Position numbers and translations under genes: made by a program. Shown here piece by piece: positions 31,650 through 42,766 of a DNA stretch of 64,000 bases; the stretch's first letter is position 1; each line of letters opens with the position of its first letter. The notes beneath the pieces are model-generated. The model saw only the letters and a list, made by a program, of their open reading frames with translations. It was not told the origin of the DNA and did not search any database. The DNA is taken from positions 310,001-374,000 of the forward strand of contig MU270050.1 of NCBI GenBank assembly GCA_021432635.1. Reading direction: 5' to 3'. The stretch is from Thozetella sp. PMI_491. Lineage: Eukaryota; Ascomycota; Sordariomycetes; Chaetosphaeriales; Chaetosphaeriaceae.

Positions 31650-32070
31650 TCTCTTTGGTAGCCAACGGCGGATCCAACGATCGCCGACTACATTGGATGT
31701 TTCTGGGAAACGCTCGATGAATTCGCGCCGTGGTCTCGGCTTGGCAACTAGCCTTTTTCGCGGCTGGGCGGCCGGCCCAACTGCCGAACTGAGCCGTTAT
31801 GTGTTGGGAGCACAGCCAGTCTAGGCAGGCTGGAGCAAGTGGGTGATCTCGCCCAAGACCGTGGGTCTTAGTTCTGCCAAAGGACGCATCCCAACACTAC
31901 ACGACACCTTATCCATTAGCTGGATGTTCCGTGACGGCCTGGTTAGCATGACCGTCGTAGCCCCGGCGGGTACACAGGGAAACATCACCTTTCGGGAACC
32001 TTTGCTCGTCTCTGCCAATCAATCCAGCTTTCCACAGATGGTGTTATTGCTAATTGCACTACATTTGTAG
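31650..32070 (+). pseudogene. GH78 alpha-L-rhamnosidase, C-terminal fragment, broken
   Basis: Reading across frames gives the typical C-terminal end of a GH78 rhamnosidase: FWETLDEFAPWSRLG, then (after a frame change near 31742-31749) ATSLFRGWAAGPTAELSRYVLG, an in-frame TAG at 31822-31824, and WSKWVISPK, SSAKGRIPT, ending in a beta-sandwich-like tail (VVAPAGTQGNITF). A further stop (31659-31661) lies upstream in the first frame. The N-terminal and catalytic parts are absent. Live GH78 enzymes remove terminal rhamnose from pectin or flavonoid glycosides. This copy cannot make one. It is a relic lying between the transporter and its putative regulator. Confidence 0.6.
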
Positions 32071-32827
32071 TGCAAGGAGGAAAACGCGTATCCATTGTTC
32101 AGCTAAGGAAGTAGATCGAGAGCCAATCTTGGTTCTCTACTCACTGGTCAAATTAAGAAAACATAGCAATTTAAGCGACGAAGGAACTATATGCCTTATA
32201 TTTTCTCGTTCCTAAGAGCAGCTGCGGTCCCTATTATACAGTCTACTTCCAGTCATGGTGTAGGAAATAGCGTCGGTGGTGTTTCATTGGCTGCTGAAGT
32301 CTGCGGCCCAGGGTTGCCCGCCTCAGCCAAACTTGCAAGCTGCCGAGAAGCCTACCAAGGTTACCACACATTCTAGGCAGGAAACGTAAGCTTCTACTTT
32401 ACAAGAGCCAGGTATACAAACCCATCCCGACCTCAGAGGAGAGTTGAGTTGATTGTAGGGATGATGTCTCTCTGTCACGTGAGCCAGCAGCTCAGCTGCC
32501 CCACTGCGCCTCCCAAACCAAACCCCAAGCCTCAAAGCTTTTCTCAAGAAAGACGAACTCAGCATTTTGCCAATGCATCAACAGGATCAGGTGGCCTCGT
32601 GTAGCATCCTCGCTTGCAGTATTTGAATCTTGACCAACTTAATCTATCTTCCGTCACCCTTACATGGTCCCCTTCGGCTGCTCTTGTTAGGCTCGGTACT
32701 GCTTGCGCCGCGTGTTGCGCCACAGGCGAGGGCTCGCAGCTTTCTGCAGCCACCTCAAAGTTCGAGCCGGCCCAGACTTTGCCATTAATCTCGGTTCATC
32801 AGTCAGCATCGAGCTGTCCGAGATAGG
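32071..32827. other. Intergenic, no gene seen
   Basis: Upstream region of the Zn2Cys6 gene; no coding sequence recognised. Confidence 0.5.
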
Positions 32828-34372
32828 ATGGTCGGGGCAAGGAGAAGGACCCACCACAAGAGTCGTTTTGGTAGGTGACAACCTCTTTGAACTGGCCGAC
32901 AATAATCTTGTTTGCCCTCCTTCTAGGATCTTACTAATGTCTCGGAAGGGTGCAGAAACTGCAAGAATAGGAAAGTCAAAGTAGGTGCTACCATGTGCTT
33001 GTTACTAGCTCCCCATCGTCCTGCAGACTGAATGGGTTGATTGCAAAACACACTCCGGAGATTCGGGTGCAGTCCACCGCTATCTAGGATAAAGAGATTG
33101 CCACTAATACATCTTCGTCCGCCATCCAGTGTGACGAGACGAAGCCCGCCTGCTTGAATTGCAAGAAGCGACAAGAACAATGCGACTTCCTTATTATCGA
33201 CAGCCCAGAGCCGACGCTATCTGCCTCGGGACTCAACATGGCGGACCTAGAGTTGTTACACAACTACACATGTATAACCTATCGAACACTGTCCGAAAAT
33301 GCGGTTTGTGTCCCTGCTAGAGATGCCAACGATCCTATGTTTCCCTTCACCTGCTTCGGCAGAATGAATTCGCCGCTCCTTGCCAACGCTCTTTTTTCTC
33401 TCTCTCCATTCTCTACGTATCCTCTGACCGATTCTGACCTCTTATCAAGACAATTAGGGAATTCTACCGAACCACTGTAGTCCAGATAGGGTTCAGTTGC
33501 GACTATATTATGAGATCTATTTTAGCCGTCTCTAGCCTTCACCTCGCACACCATCGCCCGCACATGCTCGACCATCACCAGTCTCTCGCCATTGTGCATC
33601 ACCAGGCTGCATCTCGAGCCGCTCTTCCTCTCATCCCTGACGTGACGTCGGAAAGCGGACAGACACTCTTCCTATTCTCCGTCCTGACGACCTACTACGG
33701 TAAGATTTCACGCGGACCCGGGGGCAGAATATCAGTCTCGCTCATCACACAGTGTCATCAGCCCTCGGGTTGCCTCGAAAATCTGACAACGGTCTCCTGT
33801 TGGGGGATGCAGGCTTTCCCGAATGGGTGTACCTACTACGCGGCACAAAGGGCTTCATAGATGTCGCAGGTATCCCGAGCGATGGACCATTGGCGCCACT
33901 ATTCCAACACTCGATCGCACGATTTATGCTGCGCGAAAGCCCCGAGGCATCTAATTCACCAGCCCACCTGCCGTTGACCGAGCTTGAGGAAGTGGTCGCC
34001 CATCGCTCACGCGACGACAGTCACTTAGGAGAGATATATTCATGCTCGCTCGTCGAGCTGAAGAAGTCATTCGGACAGGCCTGGGCGCACTCTACTTCCC
34101 CTTACGAAATGACGGATGCCTTCATCTGGGTCTATCTCGTAGCAGAAGACCTGCTCCCACTGCTACGAGTGCCCACGCAAGAATCGGTCGCCATTTTCGC
34201 CTTCTTTTGCGTGCTGCTCCGGAGACTGGACGGCCACTGGTGGATGCAGGGTTGGCCACAGCAGCTCATCGCCCGCGCCTACGACCTCTTGGACGAGGAG
34301 GGCCGATTGTGGATCCACTGGGCCGTGGAAGAGATGGGCTGGGTCCCGCCTCCCGCAACGGAGCGCCTGTAG
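32828..34372 (+). CDS. Zn2Cys6 transcription factor, probable local regulator
   Basis: Five exons (32828-32870, 32949-32980, 33130-33303, 33450-33699, 33762-34372), 369 residues. Splicing the two tiny first exons to the third builds HHKSRFGCRNCKNRKVK-CDETKPACLNC, a perfect C-x2-C-x6-C-x6-C-x2-C-x6-C zinc cluster. None of this is visible as one open frame. The body (ADLELLHNYT, REFYRTTVVQIGF, CDYIMRSILAVSSLHLAHHRP, YYALGLPRKSDNG, YLLRGTKGFI) is the fungal-specific domain of the UPC2/sterol-regulator-like class of short Zn2Cys6 proteins. Introns are 78, 149, 146 and 62 bp. Its position between the transporter and the RTA1 gene makes it the likely regulator of this cluster (inference). Confidence 0.88.
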
Positions 34373-35070
34373 ATCGTGGCGCACAGCTCTCTAAGCTTTG
34401 TCTGCCTTGGCTGGCATTCGTCAGATGCCAAACAGTGGTTCCAATCCATGCCTTGAAGCTCGCCCCTTTTACTATGCTCCTTTTGGCGAATCTTATTGCC
34501 CATGTCCATTAACTTTGCAACCATGACATTTCTAGCTTTCAGGGGTGAAATTTGGGTACTCGGCACCCCCACTAGCAGGTGTCCTCTCCGCTAGCATTCT
34601 TTGGTGCATCGCCAACGTATCCATTTGTTCGGCCTCGCACGCCATGTCGCAATGCCCCTGTGGCTTGTTCGCTTGGTCTGGACCGCCGGCATCTGAGTGT
34701 CAGGGAAAATGGGGCGTGGCTAGCTCGGACGTGAGCCGTCGCGCACCGATTGGCCCTTCGTATAGATACGCGACCTAACGTATTCCTCGGGATCTAAACC
34801 ATACTCCGCCACTCACAAGCTTGTCGTATTGTACCCGAGGGCCATCGCAACAAAGCGGAAGAGCATCGCTACGAGCTGCTCCAGTCATGCTAGTCAGTAT
34901 GATATTAAATACTTCATTCTTGCTGCAATTCCTCTTTGCTGTGTCGCAAACATCTGATTTCCAATATTCCGCCAACTAGCCACGAGACGGCATCTGTCGC
35001 GCGCGACTCTCTTATATTTGCACGCAGTTTGTCGCACCTTATCGTCAGGCGGGTATCGAAGCAGCCGAAG
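34373..35070. other. Intergenic, no gene seen
   Basis: Between two plus-strand genes; no coding sequence recognised. Confidence 0.55.
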
Positions 35071-36080
35071 ATGACAGACTCAAAAGGATCAGGTGCCAGT
35101 GGCACCACTGGCGAAACTTTCGACTTTAAACTATACCGATACGACCTCTCTCTCCCTGCAGCTATCATAGCGGTTGCGATCTTCTTGCTCTTGACTCTCC
35201 TCCATGTCTGGCGACTCTATCGTCATCGTTCGTTTTATTTCACAGCATTCACGCTAGGTGGATTATGTATGAAACAATTCTCTCCTACCTAGCCCTACTA
35301 AAACCCATATGGCCGTCCGGCTATTCAGCTGAAGTACTGAGCTATGCTAACCGTATACTCTTCTGGTATCTAGTTCAAGTCATCGGATATGCCGGCCGCA
35401 TCTGGTCACACTTCGACCCACTGGCAATCGGTGGATTCGTTATCCAGGCCATCCTAATCCTCGTCGCTCCGGCCTTGTATGCCGCATCCATCTACATGAT
35501 CTTGGGGCGACTGATCCGGGCCATATCTGCACAGAGGCTGTCTGTTATCCCGGTCAAATGGATGACCAAAATATTCGTCATCGGCGATGTGCTCTCGTTC
35601 CTACTCCAGGCCGGCGGCGGGGGCATCCAGGCTGCGGGTACGCTCCAGCTCTACGATATTGGGGAGAAGATCATCATTGTCGGCTTGTTTGTTCAGATCG
35701 GCATGTTCGGTTTTTTCCTGGTAACTACGGTGGTATTTCATCACCGACAGGCTCAAAAAGGCCATACGGAAGCAACACATATCCCCTGGAAACGCCATCT
35801 CCTCGTTCTCTATGCCGTCAGTGCCTTGATAATGGTACGTAGCATCTTCCGGGTAGTCGAGTATTTGCAGGGTAACCATGGCTACCTCATCTCGCACGAA
35901 ATTTTCCTTTACATCTTTGACGCCTTGCTCATGGCTGCCGTAATGGCCATCTTCTTGCTGTTCTACGTCGATGACCTCGACGGAAACCATACCGGCAAAC
36001 GTGGTAGCGGGAGGGAGATACTGTCAAGTTATGATAGCGAGACCGGGATGGAAATGCCTGTACGACCATCTGCGAAATAA
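35071..36080 (+). CDS. RTA1-family seven-helix membrane protein
   Basis: Two exons (35071-35266 and 35374-36080) with a 107-bp intron, 300 residues. The splice chosen (donor GTATGA) restores the family motif LGGLFQVIGYAGR. Seven hydrophobic helices follow, with YMILGRLIRA, KIFVIGDVLSFLLQAGGGG and RSIFRVVEYLQG, all hallmarks of the RTA1/RTM1/RSB1 family. Known yeast members act at the plasma membrane in resistance to 7-aminocholesterol or molasses toxins, or in sphingoid-base release. The cytosolic tail is charged. It lies next to the Zn2Cys6 gene and may protect against, or export, a lipophilic intermediate (inference). Confidence 0.92.
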
Positions 36081-37405
36081 AAGTAGCAGGAAGTTCATCA
36101 ATAGTTGCTTATATTGTAATTAGACGTCTCGCAATCCCTGATGAGAATAAGCGGAGGGTCCAGTGCCCAACTTGGAAGTGGCAAAGGGGGGGAATTCCTC
36201 TTCTTAGAGGAAGAATCGAGTATTTTAGACGAATTGTTCGAAAAAGGATGTTTACGCGCCACAATCACGGCCGCGAACCAAGAAATACATTCCCGCCGTC
36301 TCGGGATGTTCTTAAGTTCCTACTACCGACTGCAGGGGTGTGGCAAAGCGACCAATGACGCATGAGACTAATCTTCCTCCTCCCATCTCGCTTGTGTATC
36401 ACAATCCGATATGTGAGCTTCAGCGCCTGCTTAAGGGCAGATATGAGATAGACAATGACGATGATTGTGGCAATTCACTTACTTATTTCGCAAGTTCTTC
36501 CCCGTATGTATCTCATATTGGCGTGACAGGGAAATGGCTTGGCGCCAACCATATCATTCTCTCGCCGATGGCCGTCGGCCATAAGAAAGCTTGCAGGGAT
36601 GTATAGCGGCCTATGTACACAAAGTTGCCACCGTATGATCCTTTAAATGCTTAGCACTAGAGCTAGATCTATAAGAGGGCATCTCGGGGATATGGGAAAT
36701 AGTTCAAGCGATGCTATGTCAGGACTTGTGGTCTGAACAGCTGATTATGTCGCCTCCTACCTTCCTCACTTGCCTTAGGATATAAGAAGTAGTTCTAGAA
36801 TATCATGGGCCGGACTTTAGCGATTTGTGGTTCTGTCTATGGTGACATCAGAGACTAGTGGTTCCATCGGGCCGTCGCATACGACAAAAGGCTGAGGACC
36901 TAGCACATCCAAAGCACACCTCCAAGCACCACCTTCCTACGTGCCGCCATCAGAACCAGGAATAATTAGCGTTGTGAGATCACGCTTGTTTGCTATAGGC
37001 TGCCTGTTCCGTGCCGTGTGACGATGTCAGCCCTTAGCCGTCCTACTGTTGCGGCGGTGACGCCCCGCTCCGGACATTCGGACTTGGTGTCAGCATGCAA
37101 CCTCCATTGGGACATTTGCGGTCTTGTGCCTCACCCCATTGTCGATCTTTATGTATCAATTCCGACTAGTCAGGAACCAATTCCCTGGTTCAGCGCGACA
37201 GTTGCGGTCCGCACAGCCGGCCTGAGCCGCAGAGAGGTTCTCCCATAATTGTCGCCGTAGACAAGCAGGCAATTTAAGATTGGGACAGAGGCTCCTTTAT
37301 AAATATTTAAAATGCGCCTTGGAAATATTCTGAGATATCAGTTGCAGTCGAGGGGAGCGTATTCTTTGTTTCCAGCCCGCTCACTGTTGGCGGCGCTCTA
37401 GAAAG
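36081..37405. other. 1.3-kb intergenic region with a diverged duplication
   Basis: No gene. Contains a weak direct repeat (36688-36735 and 36779-36835; GGATATGGGAAATAGTTC versus GGATATAAGAAGTAGTTC, then GGACTT and TGTGGT in both). A TATAAATA box (37298-37305) lies 101-108 bp before the subtilase ATG. Confidence 0.45.
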
Positions 37406-40213
37406 ATGTTCTCGCTCAAAGGCACACTAGTCTTCCTCGCTCTAATCTATCACTCAGCTTTCGTTGCCGCTACGAGACTAGCCCAACGGGATGGGGCGGA
37501 AGTGGCAGCAACTGTACCCAACTCTTACATTGTCGAGCTAAACGAGGGCGTTGTACGGAAGCGATATATTTCCCCTGTATAGCTAATTCGGGCTACTGAC
37601 ATGTCTGTAGGATATTAAGGCTTTTTACCAGGACCTTGAGGCGAACGGAATCGACTTCATTCCTCGCACATACCTGAATTATACCTTATTCAATGGATGC
37701 TCCTTCCAACTTCAAAAATCAGGCGACTCACGGGTTGTTGGTGGTATGGCTGCTGTGAAGAAGTTGTGGCCTGTCAAAGTAGCCCAAGGCTTCAAGCCGG
37801 AAGTACAGGAGCAGGGCATGAGCGCTGTATTGCCCCGCGACCATTACATCCGTCAAGACCACAACGACACTTTCGCACCGCACCTCATGATACAAGTGGA
37901 TAAACTCCATGCTGAAGGCATCACTGGAGCAGGGGTCAAGGTAGCGATCCTTGATACTGGCGTGGACTACAGACACCCGGCACTGGGGGGATGCTTTGGC
38001 CCCGGCTGTCTGGTATCCTTTGGCAAGGATCTCATTGGCGACAATTTTGATAGCACCAACATTCCTGTGCCGGATGATGATCCGTTTGATAGTTGCAACG
38101 GTCACGGCACCCATGTCTCTGGTATTATCGCTGCGCAGACCAACCCCCTCGGGTTCACAGGGGCAGCACCAGGCGTTACGCTTGGAATGTATCGGATGGC
38201 CGGATGCACCGGATCGGTATTCTCTGACCTCGTCATCTCGGCTTTTAACTTGGCTTACGAGGACGGAGCCGATATAATCACGCTTTCGTCTGTTCTTCAG
38301 TTTGATTGGGGCGAGGACCCCACAGCTGTGGCAGTCCAGCGCATTGTCGAAGCTGGCGTCATCTGCACCGCGGCTCTGGGCAACAACGGACGCAATGGCC
38401 TCTTCACGGCAGGAAGCCCGTCTGTCGGTCATGGAGTCGCCTCTGTCGCCGCGACAGACAACACGCAGACGGCCCAGTTGCTGCTGAAAGCAGCATATAG
38501 CGTCGATAATTCGTCTAACCCAGAGCCTTTCGCCTGGGCTCGAGGCGTCCCGGAGTTTGGAAACCTGTCACTCCCAGTTTGGCTCGTCAAAACAAACTCT
38601 GGGGATGCTTGCGATGCCCTTCCTGCGGATACTCCGGATCTCTCGTCATTTATTGTCCTTACCAGTGCCTCCAAGTCTTGTAATATCGTACAGCAGGTCG
38701 AGTCCATAGCTGATCGTGGCGGGCGCTACGTCATTGTATACAGCACAACCGAAGTGTAAGAGACCCCTTGGCTGCCTAGACACGTAACACGGAAGAATTA
38801 CAAGGCCTAACTGTATATAGGGCTACCGCTGGAGACCTCTCTAGTGTGTCACGACTGAAGGGTTTTGGTGCAGTGCCGGCGAGCACAGGACAGATCTGGG
38901 TGAACCTTCTGAAGGACAATCACCAAGTGACCCTTCACATGGTAAATTCTACATTTTCCGATTACATTGCGTTTAATCCCCCGAATACGGCCACGGGAGG
39001 CTACATTCGACTTGATAGTTCGTGGGGCTTGACCTGGGAGCTCGACCTCAAGCCGCAGTTCTCTGCGCCAGGTGGCTACATCCTTTCAACTTGGCCAGTA
39101 GCTCTAGGGAGCTACAAAGTGCTTTCAGGAACGTCCATGGCAACTCCACTAGTCGCTTCTGCATATGCTCTTTTGGTACAGAAGCTTGGGACTCGCGATC
39201 CGACGACACTGACTAACCTGCTATCTGCAACGGCGAACCCGAATTTTTTCAACGATGGAAGCACTGTGTCTACGGTTCTGGCACCGGTTGCTCAGCAAGG
39301 GGCTGGTCTCATCCAGGTCTATGACGCAGCACATTCGACCACAGTTCTGAGCGTCTCGAGCCTTTTGTTCAACGATACCGCCAATCTGGCCCCGGCAACC
39401 TTCACTATCACGAATCAAGGGAAAGATCCTGTCACATACAGTCTTAGCCATGTCAAGGCTACCACCATGTACGTATCCACTCCAGGGGATTTCACCTTGG
39501 CCGCATTCCCAAATCCCATTGCGGACTCCTGGGCTACTCTCGGACTCTCGTCCACCAGCATCACCATTGCAGCAGGAGGCAGTGCCGCTGTGACGGTGAC
39601 TTCAACCCCACCCTCCGGGCTCGAAGACTCTCGGCTGCCCGTTTACGGTGGATATGTAGCCATTAATGGTACCAACGGCGAATCACTATCAATTCCTTAC
39701 GTCGGGGTAGCCGGTAGTATGCATGCGGCGCCGGTGATGGCCACGACCCCGGACTTGCTTTTCCTCGAGGACTGGTCTGATGTCTTCCTCGACCCCGTCC
39801 CGGCCAACACATCCTTCACGATCCCTGTCCCAACGGAGTTACCGCCAGACGGCATGTTGCCGACCAGAGATATCCCGTATCCCGCAGGCGTCTTCTCCCG
39901 CGCGGTAGGTACCGCGGTATTGCTCAGCGACCTTGTTGCTGTAAATGTCAGCGGCCCCATTAATACCACGATGGTCCTGGGGCTGGAAGTTGTGGCCGGC
40001 GGCCTGCCGACATTCGGGATGCCGGTAACATATTTGCCAGGCCGGGGCGATACAGAACTTCCATTCACAGGTATGATGTCGGATAGGTCGGTGGTGCCGG
40101 AAGGACAGTATGCCCTTGTGCAGAGGGGTTTGAAGATATACGGGGACAGGAACAAACCTGAAGATTACGATTGGGCTACAGTCGGTCCGTTCTTCCTGAA
40201 ATACTCGCACTAG
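37406..40213 (+). CDS. Secreted subtilisin-like serine protease (S8, large PA/Fn3-type)
   Basis: Three exons (37406-37552, 37611-38755, 38821-40213), 894 residues. A signal peptide (MFSLKGTLVFLALIYHSAF) is followed by an I9-like propeptide (NSYIVELNEGV-DIKAFYQDLE). The catalytic triad is complete: Asp164 in AILDTGVDYRHP, His214 in NGHGTHVSG, Ser536 in SGTSMATP. Between His and Ser lies a long insert, as in the Vpr/C5a-peptidase-like group with a protease-associated domain. After the catalytic domain comes a Fn3-like beta-rich region (ATFTITNQGKDPVTYSL). It probably degrades proteins outside the cell. The second splice (donor GTAAGA at 38756) restores the frame between the two long open frames. 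Confidence 0.92.
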
Positions 40214-40380
40214 TTGCGTGCTACATGTGTGGCAGGCAGCTTTGGCTTGCCGTTCTGAGGTCACTCTGCCCTCTGGTCGCATGGTTTTGGAACCCCAATG
40301 CAGTATATAGCATGGATATACCTATAGCGGTAGAATTATTCTTGTAGCCTTGTGCAGCTATCCGCGCCTCACTCACTGAG

Positions 40381-40815
40381 TTAGGTGACTCTGATGACTC
40401 CTTTCTTCAACAACAAGTTCCCATACAACCGTTCCTCGTTCGTAGCCACGACAACGTATGCGTTCTTGACTTCGTCGTAGAACTTGAATCTTTCCAGCTT
40501 GCTTAATTCGAATGTCGGCCCTTCGTGCTTTCCGATTGCCGTCCTGAATTCCTGCATGATGGGGAGGTCGGCCGCGGCGTCGCCCACTACTTCCATACAC
40601 CACGCCGCGTTGGGGACAAAGTCGTCGAGAGGAAGCAACGACAGAATTGCATTCGCTGCCTGGGTGGCACTTGCACCGGCGAGACGAATCACCGGCGGAC
40701 CGATCGATGCAGCCGGGAAGTTGGCGTCGACAATGGCGATGGTGTCGCCGTGACCCATAGCACGAAGCGCCTGGAGCAGTTCTGGCGTCAGCAAGGAATC
40801 GATTCCTTTCAACAT
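40381..40815 (-). CDS. RbsD/FucU-family sugar mutarotase
   Basis: An intronless 144-residue protein, the usual size of L-fucose mutarotases. The start MLKGIDSLLTPELLQALRAMGHGD contains catalytic-type His22, followed by IAIVDANFPA and the C-terminal YGNLLLKKG with the conserved Tyr. FucU proteins speed anomer conversion of fucose and ribose in the cytosol. It ends 168 bp from the convergent subtilase. It may serve uptake and use of plant or fungal cell-wall sugars released by the nearby secreted enzymes (inference). Confidence 0.9.
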   Translation of the reverse strand: MLKGIDSLLTPELLQALRAMGHGDTIAIVDANFPAASIGPPVIRLAGASATQAANAILSLLPLDDFVPNAAWCMEVVGDAAADLPIMQEFRTAIGKHEGPTFELSKLERFKFYDEVKNAYVVVATNEERLYGNLLLKKGVIRVT

Positions 40816-41391
40816 TTTAACGTGTTAGGTGTGATGTATGTAGTTCAGAACAAAGATGAGATGATGGAAATTGATAGGTGTCGGATAGATGCTTGTCCGA
40901 AGCAGAGCTGACTATGAAATGTGTGGTGCTAGCCGAGTCAATCTTCCAGCCCTGAAACAATCCTGTGGGCCTTCCAATTATTTTTAGTGCGGAAGTCCGT
41001 TTGCGTAATCTGTGGCTTGAACAAGGATCCGCACTAGCCCGCGAGCCCGGCTATTTTGGAATGCTGGGACTTGGATTGCTCTAGGCGCCGGAACCCCTCC
41101 AAGGCTTTACATATGTAATAAATACACCGGAGATCGTTTGTGGTTGTCTTGACTTCCGACGTTCTCCTTTTTGCGTCTCTCAAGGCGCTAACTTGGCGTG
41201 AGGTTCTGCTTTTGTTCAACAGTGGTCCTGAGTGTTTGTTTCTGCCATTCATCTATTTCCTGGCACGAACATCATCCTCTACGGAAGTCCTTGCCCAAGA
41301 GAAGCCGCTATGGTGATAGGCGGGGTCTGAAAAATCCAACAGAGTAAAATTACCGATTACTAGAGCAGGCAGTCCTTGGTAATATAGATCC
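40816..41391. other. Intergenic, no gene seen
   Basis: Upstream of the mutarotase and downstream of the LPMO gene; no coding sequence recognised. Confidence 0.6.
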
Positions 41392-42255
41392 CTAACAACT
41401 AATAGGACGTGGCCCGGGTATAACATACGGCCGCCCGCCGCCGTTAGGATTGCCACTGTTGTCGTAAATATTTACTAGAATGCCAGGGTCGCTAGCCTTG
41501 TATGCGCCTGGGAACTCGACATGGTTCGCTCCATTATTAGTTCCAGAGCCAGTGACACGGATCCTAGTTGTGCTCAGTCAGCAAGGCGGTGCCACAGGGC
41601 TGGCGGCTTGCCAGGCAGGGCAACTTACTGGGCACACTCCATGTAGAACTGCGCCTGGCCTTGTTTGTTGGCACCGTGGAGAGCGATGAGCTCGACTCGC
41701 ATGAGGTAATCGCCCGGTGCAACACACGATGGCATGGTGAAGTAGTGCCAGCCGTTGTTCGCAATCATGCTGTCCACTGCCCACTTGCCCCCATTCAGCC
41801 CCTGCTCTGCTACCTTGAACCATTTAAGGTGTGTTGTCCCGGCGGTGGCGGCGTTGTCGACTTTGGCAAGATACACCATGATAGGTCCTGGGGGCCTCGT
41901 ATTAGCACGGGATATCATCTCTCCAGGGAGACTTCTCAAACGCTGCGTTACCTTTATGGCTAGCTGCAATTGGGTTGTCATGGTCGTTTGTCGACTGAGC
42001 GCCTCCGATTACATGGCCCCACCATGCGCCAACCTTAGCTCCGGCTGGGACCGAGATAACGGTGTCATCCTTAAATTTGAGGTCCTTGTTGCAAGCGAAG
42101 GCGGCATCGCCCACATCTTGTAGAGGGTAGTCGCTTGATGGTGCCCGGATGCCTTTGAGCTGGCCCTGATCGACGCCGTCCACCGATAATTTTTGGAAGA
42201 TGGAATGGGCAGATGCACAAGCCACGAGTAAAAAGATACACAAGAGGGCCTTCAT
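41392..42255 (-). CDS. AA9 lytic polysaccharide monooxygenase
   Basis: Three exons (42255-41952, 41887-41629, 41563-41392), 244 residues. A 16-residue signal peptide ([16 protein letters not shown]) ends just before His17, the N-terminal copper-brace histidine, followed by [10 protein letters not shown]. The second copper histidine is His81 in [22 protein letters not shown] and [11 protein letters not shown] are the family-typical second half with the axial tyrosine. The C-terminus [15 protein letters not shown] is characteristic. No CBM1 is attached. AA9 enzymes cleave cellulose and some hemicelluloses oxidatively outside the cell. All splice sites are canonical. Confidence 0.95.
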
Positions 42256-42766
42256 GATGGAGTTGTATTGAGGGTCCGACGTAGCAAGGGAAGAAGAAGA
42301 AAAATCTCAGACCAGACCAGCATCGTGCGATATCTATACTTGAGAGTGAGACTAATGCTGCCGACTCAAATGGTCAGCCCGACTGATTTCAGACCATGTC
42401 CCGATATGGGATAATATAGCTGAATTAAGCGGGCAGCCTCCCGCTGGCCACACACTACCAAGCTGGAGATTAGGCGACAAAGGCCTTTCTAGGCAACCAA
42501 TAGGAGTCGATCGAACAACTCGAGCACTGGGGTAACGCCCGATGCGAGCGCGGAAGGGAGGATCCCGCTGCACGGTTTAGGGCTGTGGGTACTTGAAAGA
42601 GCCGTCTGATCTGACGAACCGCGCTTCGGAGAACTGAAGCGACTAGCCAGCTAAGAAGACTCTATCTTGCATAGACAGGAACTTCCAGCAGAGAGCTCTC
42701 ATACTATTATCTACTAGCATCCTGAACGATATCAATTAAGACAAAACTACTAAGTGCAGAGGCAAG
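42256..42766. other. Intergenic, no gene seen
   Basis: LPMO promoter side and SDR 3' flank; no coding sequence recognised. Confidence 0.6.

Noticed and set aside
33304-33449. Sequence between exons 3 and 4 of the regulator as coding
   Set aside because: It is open in frame but breaks the conserved SEN-xx-IREFYR block; splicing it out restores the family sequence and frame.
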